This document shows positions 32,932-43,263 of a stretch of DNA of 64,000 nucleotides, piece after piece. The notes under the pieces were generated by a model. It searched no databases, was not told the DNA's origin, and saw nothing but the letters and a program-made list of their open reading frames with translations. The stretch comes from Podocnemis expansa (lineage: Eukaryota; Chordata; Testudines; Podocnemididae), in contig ML682089.1 of NCBI GenBank assembly GCA_007922195.1, forward strand, positions 352,193 to 416,192, in the 5' to 3' direction. Both the position numbers and the translations under genes were made by a program. Every line of letters begins with the position of its first letter. Within the stretch, counting starts at the first letter, position 1.

Positions 32932-33897
32932 CTATTCGTGGGGGCAGTACCAGAAGGGCAATGGTGCTGAGACCCAGCACCAAGGCTGTTTAGAGCCCTT
33001 CGAAGCCCCTTCCCCTGGGTTGGAACAGGGGGAAGCATCTCGGGCCCCATGGGGGCAGTACCAGAGATGGCAGGGTGATATGCTGCTGCAGGGATGACTC
33101 TGTGGTACTGGGACCCAAGGGGGTGATGGGCTCTGGAGCTTTGGAGCCCATGGCAGGGAAGAAGACCAGCACCACTTGTGTTTGGCCCAGGCCTTTGACA
33201 TGATGGCCGGCTTGCTCTTTCTAACCAGCGCTGGCAAGGGAGATGTAGGCAGCAGGAGGAGCGCCCTGGCAGCCTCCACTACCTCTGGAGTCGTCAGGAT
33301 CAGCACCGACCCCAACTGGTCCCGGGGAGAGCCCCGTGCCGAGGACGCAGGGCTATGATGGTGCCGCAGTACCAGGGTGGAGTGCGACCAGTGCCGGGAA
33401 GAGCCCCGTGTCAGAGATGCAGGGCTGTGTCGGCTCTGCAGTACCGAGCTTGTCGTGCGGTCCCTCTCGGCACGGTGCCGGGCAGATTCCGGTGCTGAAC
33501 TGGCATGTGGTGCTGCAGGAGGTCCCAAAGCCTCTGGGGAGAAGTGCCAAGCCTGCTCAGAGGCCAGGGCATGGCGTCTTTGCTCCCTGTCCTTCATTGT
33601 CCTCGCCTTGAAGGACAGACAGATGGAGCACGCGGTGACCATGTGGCTTTCACCCAGGCACCGGAGGCATTTCTCGTGGGGATCGTCCCGTGGGAAGGCT
33701 ATCCCACATTCGGCACAGGGTTTGAACCTTGGCATGGCGGACAACAGAGTAGCGTGATGTTCCGGCCTGAGAGGGGAGACCTTCTTCAGTGGAACTAAGT
33801 CCACAAATAGGTGCTCCCACTCTGGTGAAAAGCTCATAAAGTGACTAAAGGACAGGCTGCTTGTGAAGCGCAAGGAGCAGGCAGTTCCACAACCCAT
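32932..33897 (-). pseudogene. DIRS gag, N-terminal part with Cys/His cluster
   Basis: A 321-codon frame with CAECGIAFPRDDPHEKCLRC, then HMVTACSICLSFK, giving a C-x2-C...C-x2-C...C-x2-C arrangement. The same cluster occurs in the gag of the element at 58850-63842 (CSDC...CPHCSKLK). These clusters probably bind nucleic acid or zinc. The remaining frame is serine/proline-rich. The true start may be the internal MPRFKPC methionine near 33735. Confidence 0.65.
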
Positions 33898-33942
33898 GCC
33901 GAGGTGGAAGAAATGAAACTGGGGAGGGGCTGGGCAGCGGCC

Positions 33943-33957
33943 ACATATATAGCCATG
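33943..33957 (-). promoter_or_regulatory. TATA-like motif in DIRS 5' end
   Basis: Minus-strand CTATATATGTGGCC lies about 60 bp upstream of the first gag methionine. The same motif is in the DIRS structure at 20770-20790. Confidence 0.5.
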
Positions 33958-34093
33958 GGGTGGCGTGGGGGGCGTTGCTGCCTGCCCTCTTTTGACAAGC
34001 TAGGGCAAAAAGTTCTGACCAATCAGGCACTCTGGCATAGAGACACCTATTTCTGAATGTATCCAAGCAGTGCTCGAAGAAGAACTTATCTTG

Positions 34094-34170
34094 CTTAGTG
34101 ATTTGCACTTCTTGGCTACTCTAAAGTCTTTTATTGTGTAAGCTGCCCAGGGGGCATGCAAATCACTAAG
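34094..34170. repeat. Short inverted repeat
   Basis: CTTAGTGATTTGCA (34094-34107) is the exact complement of TGCAAATCACTAAG (34157-34170), with a 49-bp loop. It sits just outside the DIRS end. Confidence 0.7.
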
Positions 34171-34309
34171 TGTCAGAGGCTGCCCTCAGCTAAGGCACAC
34201 TCCCCTGCCCAGCTTGCTGAGACACAGAGTAGCTCCTCTCTCTGTTCCAGGGGAAGAGAAGAGGGCAATTTGAATCTCCCTCCAGGCAGGCAGCCTGTGC
34301 ACATGGCAG

Positions 34310-34405
34310 AAAAAGCAAGGAGTCTTGCGGCACTTAAAGACTAACAGATTTATTTATCGCATGAACTTTTGTGGGAGAAAATCCCACTTCGTCAGACGCT
34401 GGCTC
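34310..34405 (-). repeat. PLE 3'-tail fragment
   Basis: 'aaggagtcttgcggcactt', 'acagatttatttatcgc' and 'gggagaaaatcccacttcg' are the PLE tail on minus. Confidence 0.8.
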
Positions 34406-35490
34406 TGACTCAGTTTTGCTTCCCTGCTCACCAGCACAGGGGTTAGTATAAGGTACCAGGGCTCGGGAGGGAAAGGGAAGCTAGGAGGCGAGGCAAGTGG
34501 CATGCCACCCAGGGGGGCCCTGGGCTGGTGTGGTGCCCCAGGGACAAATCAGGGCCAGGGCAAGGGGTGAGGGGCTGGCAGAGAGACAGTTTGGGGTGAG
34601 AATCTGAGCAATACTGGGGGGTGAGTGAGTGAGTGAGAGACCCAGATGGGACAATAGCTGCCCAGCTGCAGTGATGTGGGCCACAGGGTGGGGAAGTGGG
34701 TGGCTTTGGGGCAGTAGGGGGTGGGGGGAACAGGTGGTTTTGGGAAATGGGGGGTGGACAGTTTTGTTCTGGGCTGGGGGTGGGGCCTAGGTGGGGCAAT
34801 AGCCATTCAGGGTGGTTTTGAGCCAGGTAGGGCACTGAGTGGTGGGGTGATTTGGGGGGCAATAGCAGGGGGCTGTTTTGGGCCAGGTGGGGCAACAACA
34901 GAGAGAGAAGAAGTAACTCCAAGCTCCCTGTAATAGCTGAGAGAAGAGGTCGGTAGTGGGTTTTTGAGTTGGGGGGTGGCGGGGGCTGGAGCTGCTTTGG
35001 TTGTGTGAAACTCTCTCGAAGAGGCTGGGCTGCAGGTTGCTGGCTGTACCATGGGTGGGCTGGAAAGGTAAGAAGCAAGTGCCAGACTCCCTACGGTGGG
35101 TCTATGGAGTGTTTGAAATAACTCAGGTTTCCAGCAGAACTTTCATAAGAATAATTTTAAAAAGTTGTTTAAAAAATTACCTTTTCATAAAAATAAATAC
35201 TGTGCAACATAAGTCCTCCTGGAACATGATGCTATGGGAAAAGAGACAGGGCTGGTGGAAGATGCTATTGAGAAGGTGGGGGGAGGAGGGTGAAGAGGGC
35301 AAGGAGTTGGGGTGGGTGTAGGAGATGAATGATGGGTTATTGTTGGGTTGGGTGGTTGGAGAAGTGAGTGATGGATGGAGAAATGGGATGGAGCCATGGC
35401 AGCTGGTACCTGGAGGAGACATGGAGGGATGGCATGGCTGGCTATAGTCATAGTCACTTACAAAGAGTCTTTCAAAAGGCATCAATTTCT
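34406..35490. other. G-rich unidentified sequence
   Basis: Long G-rich and later GA-rich stretches give chance frames on minus (34443-35078). Short repeats such as (GAGT)n at 34621-34635 are seen. No exon was recognised. Confidence 0.35.
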
Positions 35491-36066
35491 TGAAGTGACT
35501 GCAAGAGCCCAAAGCCCTTGCACTTCCCGAGTCGGCCCGAGTGGCCCCAAGACACACAGAGGCAGAGGAGGTCACACACGCATATGCCTTTATTTACCTA
35601 CCGGATCTGGTGGAGCAGTTCCCTAAGGAAGCTGGCTCCCCCAGGGTAACAATAACATGGGTTATATAGTGCAGTTTAGGGGAAGGGGGTCAGGTCTAAG
35701 GGATGCTGACACTGAGCCAATTACAAACCTGGATTTCAGGTTGTTTACCTTACATGGCTTGTCACTCCACCTGGTCTAAGTCTGGGCTGTTCCCTTATAT
35801 GGGGTGTTACCTCATCTGCTGATCCATGGCCTATGTGACTGACCTCAGAGAGGGGGACAGGTGAGACGTGACCACCCTGGATCCCTGAAATGGTGTCTTA
35901 AGGCCCAAGATGGAGTTTGCTGACTTATGCCATCCCCTTCATGACTGATCTTCCTCTGTGGCTGGCCAATGGATCTGAGCAATGGGGACACATCCTGCCA
36001 TTGATAGCTAGCAGGGCAGATCTTTCTGTTATTGCTACCAACAGACCCTGGCACCTAAGGCTCACA
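35491..36066 (-). mobile_element. Possible second-family LTR
   Basis: On minus, AATAAAGGC (plus 'gcctttattt' near 35586-35595) could be a polyadenylation signal in an LTR. The segment starts and ends with TG/CA-like sequences, but I found no matching TSD. An exon-bearing or unrelated sequence remains possible. Confidence 0.35.
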
Positions 36067-36085
36067 GCCTGCTATAATACAAAGG

Positions 36086-36205
36086 GGCAGCCATGTTAGT
36101 CTAGCTCAGTAAAACAAACAAACAAGGAGTCCTGTGGCACTTAAAGACTAACAAATTTATTTTTTGCATGAGCTTTCATGGGAGGAAAATCCCACCTCGT
36201 AGAAT
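36086..36205 (-). repeat. PLE 3'-tail fragment
   Basis: 'aggggcagccatgttagtc', 'caaggagtcctgtggcac' and 'acaaatttattttttgcatg' match the PLE tail on minus. Confidence 0.8.
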
Positions 36206-36706
36206 CCTTTCTCCTGAGCCACTACACACTTTCCTTAGACACCAAGACCCTTGTGTATGTGCATGCAGGTAGGAGGCTGATGTTAACAAAACTTGGCGGT
36301 TTTCTGCCAGGTCCTTTCTCAGCTGTGTTATGTTTCACGTATGAACAAAGAAGTGCTTTGTTAGATGAGTCTGCAGCTAGTCTCCTGCAGTGGTGAGGCA
36401 GGATGCTTTAAAAGCTTTCTTGATAAGACTGCTTAACACACACGTTACTCTAGCTGTCATATTTTAGGGGAACTGAATGGCTACGGAGAGGGGCAGTCAG
36501 TTACTGAACCTTTCACTTGTGGCTAGTTCAAATCTGGCTCAGATTAATAATGACGGAAGATTATGAAAGTGCTGTGTGGCGGTGGTATGTGAAAAGAATT
36601 GTTAGTCTTAATCCATTTCCTGATGGACAGACTTTTACAGCACCAGGACATAAACTAAGGGCAGAGAGAGCACTGGATGAATGGACCCTGGAGACTGAAC
36701 TACTAA
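36206..36706. other. No recognised feature
   Basis: No exon or repeat terminus was seen. A plus frame at 36517-36747 runs into a PLE tail and has no motif. Confidence 0.4.
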
Positions 36707-36994
36707 AGTTTGAGATCGAAAGGGGTACCTGTGTTAGTCTGTTGTAGAGAAACAGAGTCCTATGGCACTTTTATAGATTAACAGATTTATTTATTGCATG
36801 AGCTTTTGTGGGAGAAAAAATCCCACTTTCTCAGACACACTGAAAATGAAGCATCTGATGAAATGGGATTTTGTCCCTGTAGCAAAGAGATGTGGTCACC
36901 CTCTGGGAAAAGGCAGCTAAACCTGCAAAATGGCCAGAGGGCGGAGTCAGGAAGGGGCTGTTAGTCAGCCCGGAAGTGGAGGGGCGGGACAGGA

Positions 36995-37006
36995 AGTATA
37001 AAGGGA
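36995..37006 (+). promoter_or_regulatory. TATA-like box of the TG...CA element
   Basis: AAGTATAAAGGG lies about 120 bp inside the left end and ~170 bp upstream of the reading frame. This is the expected place for an LTR core promoter. Confidence 0.5.
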
Positions 37007-37173
37007 GAGGCAGGCAGCTCAGTTGAGGCCAGGGTGGTGGAGGGGAAGGCTGCAACTGTGCCTGCTCCTGACCCTGCACAGCCTAAGGGAGGAGCCGGGC
37101 CCTGGCAGCCTGAACCGGACCCGTTGGCCTGGCCAGGGCCACCCTGAGGCAGCGACTGGGGCCCCCTACCTGA

Positions 37174-37887
37174 ACCCTGGGTCGTTCCCTGCCAGCTGGA
37201 GTGACCCCCAGGAGGGGGATTGATGAGGTGGCCAGAGCTGACACCGGATGGGGAGCCTGCACCCAAGCTACCTCGGAGGACCTGGAGGAGCTACCCCTAG
37301 CTGCTGAAGAGCCCAGTGCCTAGCCTACCCCATGTGATCTGGAGGAGCTACCCCTGGCTGATGAGGATCCTGCGCCAGCAACCCCCTCATGTGACCTGGA
37401 GGAGCTACCCCTCGCTGAGGAGCTGGACACACTTCCGGACTTGCCTCCACCTGATGAGGTCGAGGGCTTCTACAATGTACCCCTGGGCGACTACCTGGAG
37501 GAACTGGACAGCGAGGTATGGCTGAGATGAGGGCCCCAGGGTGGCCAGGGGGAAATCGAGGCTCAGGCCTCCACTGGGGGCCTTTGTGCTGAGGCAGCGT
37601 GTTGCGGCCCGGACCCCGCTGACCCCTATACGGAGGCCTCTGATGCTCTGCGGGCGGCGTGTTGCGGCCGGGACCCCGCTGACCCATGCACCGAAGCCTC
37701 CAGTACTCGGCGGTCAGTGTGTTGCGGCCCGGACCCTGCTGACCCAGGCCCCACAGCTCTAGCCCCCCTTGGGGACCTGAGCTGGGACACAGTGGAGTGG
37801 GAGGACCCCACACCTCCACTGATCCCATTACTCAGCACCAACCCCCTTCCCCAACTTGCAGCCCTTTTGGACGTGAGAGAGCCCTAA
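37174..37887 (+). pseudogene. Repetitive acidic reading frame in the TG...CA element
   Basis: One frame is open from 37174 to TAA at 37885-37887 except for TAG at 37321 and TGA at 37528. It encodes three copies of DLEELPLA (about 37279, 37339, 37399), a stretch GFYNVPLGDYLEELD, and then three copies of CCGxDPADP with TEAS spacers (about 37600-37750). It ends DVREP. The repeats keep one frame across unit boundaries, which suggests past coding use. No start codon is obvious. Function is unknown, and a non-coding tandem repeat that happens to keep a frame is the alternative. Confidence 0.45.
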
Positions 37888-38153
37888 ACCCCCACTCCTG
37901 AGACAGTGATACCCACTCATTGGACCCTGACTGAGGGACAAAAGACTAGGAGGCCCGCCCCACTCTGGGCGGGCCAAGCCCCTGCCTAGGGCAAGGGGAC
38001 AAAGGACCGGGTGGTCTCGCCCAACAGGGGCTAGAGACCTGAGGGGAGGACGCCTCCTAACCAAGGGGGCACGGCCTTGCTACAGTCCCCAAAAAGCTCA
38101 TGCAATAAATAAATCTTTAAAAGTGCTGCGGGACTCTGTATGTTTCTCTAAAG

Positions 38154-38364
38154 CAGGGGTCTCAAACAAGTGGCCTGTGTGCCGCATGTGGCCCGTAAAG
38201 CTATTTCCTGTGGCCCGCAATGACCCTATCATCACCAATATTTGCAATATTGTTGTATGAAAAGGTTGCAGTGATGCGGCCCTCAGACTACTGTACTAGC
38301 CCTCATGCGGCCCTCTACTAGTCCTCATGTGGCCTTTGTGGTGATTTGAGTTTGAGACCCTCTG
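38154..38364. mobile_element. hAT-type MITE
   Basis: The left end is CAGGGGTCTCAAACAAG and the right end GAGTTTGAGACCCTCTG. Flanks ctctaaag and ctctagtt share the first five bases, an eroded 8-bp TSD. It resembles 43626-43794. Confidence 0.65.
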
Positions 38365-38379
38365 CTCTAGTTTGAGAGT

Positions 38380-39740
38380 GTGCATATCTGTGTTGTACTG
38401 CAAGCAATAAATGCAGTTTTGTGTTCTTGTTGTCTCACTGGTTTCTGCTTGTGCAAAGTGTTCAATTACATATCACATCACCGTGTTGCACTGTGTTCAA
38501 TTCTAGATCACATTTTATTTAATAATCACCTTGTTAATCACAGTACTTATTGTGTTATGCAGTGTTTGCTGGTTTGTGACAATTAATATAGACATAAATG
38601 TGATACAAAATTATAAATATTTTTATGGAGTGATAACCAATGCATATGGTACTGAGAAGTGGTTGCAAATGCCTAGCTGCACTGGGGCCCGCACATGCAT
38701 AAAGGGGACATGGACAATACAGGAAGGTGGCCCAGAGATTAAGTGGGTTCTGGGCAGTGGTGGCTTTTGGGGCAGGCGAAGCAGGCGGCCACCTAGGGCC
38801 CCAAGCAACAAGGGGCCCCATCTTCAATTTGGTGGACGGAAATGAAAACATAGAAAAATATAGAAATTGTTCCCATCTAGCAGAGCTAGTAGGGCTGAAA
38901 GCCTAAGCACATTTCACTCTTGGCTTATAAGATCTGTGCTTCATCTGAAATGCAGATTTCACCATTCTCTGCCCAACACCTTCACACTGACATGCTAAAA
39001 AAGCAGGACCAAGCAATAGAGAGCATGACAGCAGGAACTTTTCCAGTAGCCTCAGCTTTTAATTCCTCAGTATGGCTGTTTATTTTGCCATTTTTTTTAA
39101 ATTTTGTGAAATACTGCCTTTTTTCTTCTCTTTTTTTTACCTGTTCTTTTGCCTTTTCCTTTGACTTTGTGATGATTTTTTACTTTGGCTTTTTTTAGCT
39201 CAGGTTACCAGGTAGGTCCATACAGGCTGCTACCTCTAAATACTGTGCTTCCCTTAGGCAATCATTACATCTGTGTGTGATGTCTGTGCTGTATGTTTGC
39301 CTTTTGATAAGTAATTTTTTAGCTTCTTTTGTACTTACTATTTAATATTTTTGAGGGGGCCAGAGTCTTGAGTACTTCAGAGAATTTTATTGAAATATGG
39401 TGGTTTTCATTTATAGCTACATCTCAGAAGCTTCCTTTTCACTTATTTTTATTTATTATAATTATTCATATTAAATGCCTCTAGTGCACATAAACCCAAG
39501 CCTATATGAAAAATTTGTGAGATTTGAGTGCCAAAATTTTAAACATAGTATTTCAGTTATTTCTGAGCCATCATTGTTACCACTTCTTATTTATTAACTA
39601 ATCCTCATACTTTTTTAAAAAAAATTAAATGTTCACTTTAACTTTGTAATTCAGCATTAGCTGATTTATGTTAAGTGAAAGATGATCAAGCTTCACGACG
39701 GGAAGATATCTAAAAATACCATAGCCAAGAATAACTTACG
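38380..39740. other. AT-rich sequence, no clear gene
   Basis: Mostly A/T-rich with poly-T runs (39090-39190). 38745-38830 ('gcaggcggccacctagggcc') resembles a hAT internal or terminal segment. No exon was recognised. Confidence 0.4.
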
Positions 39741-39744
39741 AGTT

Positions 39745-39797
39745 CTAGAGGGATAATCATGTTAGCTCGGTTCAGCAAAACACACAAGGAGTCCTGG
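39745..39797 (-). repeat. PLE 3'-tail fragment
   Basis: 'agagggataatcatgttag' and 'cacaaggagtcctggg' match the tail on minus. It abuts the CpG island. Confidence 0.6.
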
Positions 39798-39799
39798 GC

Positions 39800-40760
39800 G
39801 TGGGGGTGAAATGGGGTGCAGGGGGGACTCGGGCCACAGGCAAAGGTAGCCGCGGGGCCCCAGTCAGGAAGGGGCTGGTGCCGCCCCCCCCCCGCAGCAG
39901 AGCGACGCCGGCGCATCCCAATGACGTCATCAGGGGAGCGCAGCGGCACCGCCCCCTTCCGGCGCCCCTCAAATGCCGGCGCGCGCTGCGGCGCCTTCAC
40001 CTCAGGCCGCCTGGGCCGGTGACGTCACACTAACCGCCGGGTATGCTGCCAGCCCGGGGCGGGCCGCCGGTGGGGCGGTGCCTGGCGGCTGCCGGCCGGG
40101 GGACCGTAGGGCTGCCCCGCCCCTGGCGGCGCCGCAGCGGGCCGGGCTGGGGCCGCGGCTGAGCCCCCGCCCCAGAGACGGGGAGGAGGGGACAGGTCTG
40201 GGGGCGGGTCCCGGGCGGTGACGCGCGAGGGGCGGGGCCAAGGCGAAGGCTCGGCCGTTGCTGGTTCCCGCCCAGCGCAACCGCCCGCCGCGGCCGTTAG
40301 TTGCCAAGGAGACGGGACAGCGGAGCCCGCCTTGCGTGAGTCTGGGGCCGGGTCCCGCCCCCTTCAACGGCTGCGGCCCCGCCCCCTGCCCCCGCCGCCG
40401 CCCCGTCAGCGTCCCCCATTGGCTGCCCGGTGCCCTCCCCCCCGCCGGCTCCGCCCCCAAAGCCCTCTGCCCTCCCCTCCCCCCCGGGGTCCCCCTCACT
40501 TACCGGCCTCCGGTGCCCCCGGGCCTCCCGCCCAGCTCCCCCAGCCGGCGCGCCTCACGCCCGCTGACTGGCATGCGGGTGAGCGGGGGTCTCAGGGGCG
40601 CGACCCTGCCGGCGGCGAGGCGGTGTGGCCCCACTGTGTTTTCAGGGGGAAGGCAGCCTGGCTTATTCGTTCCTCTTGCCCTTGGGCCAGGGCTGGTGGG
40701 ATCAGGGAAAGCGTCTGATAGGTGAGGCTCGGGCTCCAGGAGCGGTACGTGGAAACAGCA
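39800..40760 (+). promoter_or_regulatory. CpG island: proposed DNHD1 promoter
   Basis: This is the second CpG island of the window, upstream of the DNHD1 coding exons and downstream of no other known gene. It carries two perfect CRE sites TGACGTCA (39922-39929 and 40020-40027) and an inverted CCAAT (ATTGG at 40418). GTTGCCAAGGAGAC at 40300-40313 resembles an RFX X-box (GTNRCC...RGYAAC, with mismatches in the second half). X-boxes are common in promoters of cilium and flagellum genes. GTGAGT at 40336 could be the donor of a non-coding first exon. A promoter for an unrecognised gene is the alternative. Confidence 0.55.
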
Positions 40761-40779
40761 CGTACCTTTAGAGATCAAG

Positions 40780-41920
40780 GAAGTAGCAATTTGAAGGTAA
40801 TGGATTGATTTACGAATCTATCCGCAAGGGTGTGAGGAACCGAGGGGCTAGCTTGCGAGCTGGCCTCTTCCCGCAAGCCAGACTCCTCAGCGCCCCATGA
40901 GCAATTGACATTCCTGGCCTGAACGGTCAGCGTACCGCTTCTCCTTTTTGGCTCTTCCGGGTGGTCCTTAAGCTCCTCTTGTATATCAGTTTCTTGGATC
41001 CAGTTGTCAGTGGCCAGCTTGGGGAGGCTGCTGGCAAGGCTGAGTGGAGGCAAGGGTGCAGTCTGTAATCTTCAAAGAAGGTACACTGCCCCATGGAGTG
41101 GGTGTTGGACAAGAACTGGGCAGAAGGAAGGAGAGAGAATCCGTTATGTTGGTAGCTGAAAAAATACCTTTGGTATTCCTCTGATACTTGGTTCACCCTT
41201 TCAGTCTGCCCTTCTCGCTAGGGTGGTATGCAGAGAAAGTAGAAATGCAATTGTCTGTTAGCTCGAGTGCTTCATTCCAGAAGTGAGAGACAAATTGCAG
41301 GCCTCTCCCTGAGGTGATATGGGCCAGAAGCCTCTGAAGACACACCTCATGGACCGCTCCAGTCAAGCTGTTTCATCTGCAGAGGGCAGGGAGGTTACAA
41401 GGTAGCTTTATGGTCAACACAGCTACAACAATTAAGACCACTATGTGGCCATCAGAGTCAGGGGATTCCTTTAGGAAGTCTATGGTGATCAAGGCCCAGG
41501 ATCTAGGCAGGATCTGAAGGATACTAGTGTGCAGAGGAGCTTGACATGGGGAGTCTTGGGGTACACATACAGGTCCTAGAGTCAACATAGTCTATTGGCT
41601 TGCTTATGGGGACACCAAAAGAAACAGGAAGCCGTGTAAAATGCACAAGGAGTCCTATGGCACTTTTAAAGTCCCTCCAATGGAGTGTTGTGGCAGAGAC
41701 AGAATGCTTCTAGCTGGGGAAATATATGCATGCGCATCAGTAGAGGATCCCATCCCATGTCGGGTAATGCATTTTAGTTCTGGCTCTTGTTTATAGAGGG
41801 TGTTCTATCACCTCCTTTCCCCGCAGTTTTCCCCGTGAAGTGGATTGGGGCGTGGCCTGCGACCAGGAGGTGTGGCCTCCAGGTAGGGAGTGGGGCCTGG
41901 GCGGTGCCCCGGGTCCTTTC
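40780..41920. other. DNHD1 5' intron, no clear feature
   Basis: No exon was recognised. A short PLE core ('aaggagtcctatggcac') lies at 41648-41665. Confidence 0.4.
41648..41670 (-). repeat. Short PLE tail fragment
   Basis: 'aaggagtcctatggcac' followed by 'ttttaaag' is the PLE tail core on minus. Confidence 0.5.
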
Positions 41921-41924
41921 CCGT

Positions 41925-42103
41925 TTCTGCTTTATTTTGCTCAGTGATGACCAGAGTGGGGGAATCAGGAGCATGTTTTGTTACTGACTGGGAGACTGGT
42001 TCAAGTACCACCCGTCAGTGGTTTGGGGGTTTGGCCCCTGGTTTTGCAGCTTGCCCTGGTTTTGGCACATTCAGAAGGTTATCCCAGGAGGCCCGGGTCA
42101 CAA
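41925..42103 (+). mobile_element. ERV LTR 3' fragment
   Basis: From 'tattttgctcagtgatgacc' through 'gcatgttttgttactgactg' to the family end GGCCCGGGTCACA. Only the last ~180 bp of the LTR are kept, joined directly to a CR1 3' end. Confidence 0.75.
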
Positions 42104-42262
42104 GGTGGTGGAATCTCGATGTTTGGAAACATTTAAGGCCCACTTAGACAAAACCCTGGCTGGGATGATTTAGTGGGAATGGTCCTGCTTTTAGCAGGGG
42201 GTTGTACTAGATGATCTCATGGGGTCCCTTCCAACCCTATGATTCTATGATTCTAAGTCCAC
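42104..42262 (+). mobile_element. CR1 3'-end fragment
   Basis: It contains 'tggaatctcgatgtttgg', 'caaaaccctggctgggatga' and 'gggggttgtactagatga', and ends with the octamer repeat 'tgattctatgattct'. It is plus-oriented and matches the 3' end of the element at 27 kb. Confidence 0.85.
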
Positions 42263-42873
42263 GCCAAAAATGTTGCAGTTGGGCTGCCTCATTCCACTCA
42301 ACAACAATTACAAGTGTGTGGAACTGGGCCGAGTGTGATGCAGCTATCCCCTACCTTTCCTATGGTGTGCTGTGTCACTGACACAGTATGATGAGGGTTG
42401 TCAAAAGTTGTGGCAAATGTTTTTAGGAAGGCCTTGCACTCCATGAACACTGCTCCAGCAAAGGGCGGGCACAATCCAGTGCTTCTCTGGCAAAGAAAAT
42501 AGTCACTAGTCCCATCCTGGCCTGGTTCTTGGGATACCTTGGAGTGTCAGCGTAAGGAGGTGGCATTGGTTTGGGAATCCTTTAACTTGTGGAAGTTTCC
42601 ATCAAAATGGTGGGCAATGGTACTACGGGCCCCTCTTCAGAAGGCAGTGGTCCAACCTGGAGCATTGAGTTCTTTTCCCAGGACCATGGCAGCTGCTCAC
42701 GGCATGTTTGGTTTTTTGCTAAGAGCTGTGCTACTTGGGATCACAGCAGATAGTTCCTGGTTTGGAGTTGTGTGTAATCTGTTCCTAAAGATTCAGTGCT
42801 CCATGGTGTCTATGATAATAGTCCTAACCCTTCTGTAAGTTTGTTAAGGGGTTGGCATGGTCTGGACAAACTG
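42263..42873. other. DNHD1 5' intron, no clear feature
   Basis: No exon or repeat terminus was recognised. A plus frame at 42539-42838 lacks motifs. Confidence 0.4.
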
Positions 42874-42875
42874 TA

Positions 42876-43263
42876 GGGCTATGTCTACACTAGGAAAAGT
42901 TAGTTCAAATTTGTTCATTTGAGCTAATAAGTTTGAGTTTAGTTCACTAAACTCGAACTTATTAGTTCAAATTAACAACATGGACTAATTTGAACTAATG
43001 TGAGTTTGAATTAGTCCACTTTGTTAATTCAAACTACGAGCCCTTAGTTCAAATTTATTAAGTTCGATCTAAGGGTTAATCCTCATCTACGTTGTCCTTA
43101 GTTTGAACTATCTGGCAGGTCTTACTAGTTTGAACTAAGCTTTCATTAGTTCAAATTAAGGAATTCCTTAGTTCGAATGAATGAAAGCCTTGTGTAGACA
43201 GGTACTAAGTTAGTTTGAATTAAACCTCATTAATTCGACCTAACTTCAAGTGTAGACATACCC
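42876..43263. mobile_element. Palindromic MITE with TA target duplication
   Basis: The ends GGGCTATGTCTACACTAG and (reverse complement of the right) GGGTATGTCTACACTTG are inverted repeats, flanked by TA at 42874-42875 and 43264-43265. The interior is built from repeated 'agttcaaatt' and 'tagtttgaact' blocks, so it folds on itself over most of its length. TA duplication suggests a Tc1/mariner-type origin; a Harbinger origin (3-bp TSD, TAG/TAG) is also possible. Confidence 0.75.

Larger units (their letters stand above)
32271..34085 (-). mobile_element. DIRS-type retrotransposon: 5' end and gag, 3' truncated
   Basis: The outer end at 34085 reads, on minus, TTCTTCTTCGAGCACTGC, then a 'gaaataggtgtctctatg' block shared with 20675-20700. 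The body holds gag-like frames (32932-33897 and 32235-32831). The reverse transcriptase and recombinase regions are absent, cut off at 32271 next to the 'cttagagggaacattg' junction. Confidence 0.7.
36878..38084 (+). mobile_element. TG...CA element, 1207 bp, with perfect 5-bp TSD
   Basis: The ends TGTAGCAA and TTGCTACA are perfect 8-bp inverted repeats in TG...CA form. gtccc is repeated at 36873-36877 and 38085-38089. These are the features of a retroviral-type LTR or very short LTR element. A TATA-like AAGTATAAAGGG is at about 36995-37006. Unlike a normal solo LTR, its 3' two-thirds carries one reading frame with internal repeats (next entry). It is not related by eye to the LTR family at 17481 and elsewhere. 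I do not recognise the family. Confidence 0.8.
36716..38368. mobile_element. PLE hairpin, interrupted by an LTR-like element and a hAT MITE
   Basis: A minus-strand PLE tail (36716-36850, 'agcttttgtgggagaaa') turns at 'gcatctgatgaaatggg' and continues on plus after 38085 ('gctcatgcaataaataaatc'). agtttgaga occurs at 36707-36715 and again at 38369-38377, a possible TSD. The LTR-like element at 36878-38084 split the second arm, and a hAT MITE sits at its far edge. Confidence 0.6.

Noticed and set aside
34443..35078. 211-codon minus Pro/Ser-rich frame
   Set aside because: Low-complexity translation of a G-rich plus strand; no start context, splice site or homologous motif.
37325..37828. 167-codon minus frame with QRGPGRNT repeats
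   Set aside because: It is the reverse-strand shadow of the tandem repeat that is better read on plus, where termini and TATA box fit.
40002..40725. Frames of 155-166 codons in the 40-kb island
   Set aside because: Same reason: G+C-driven absence of stops, no splice logic and no motif.
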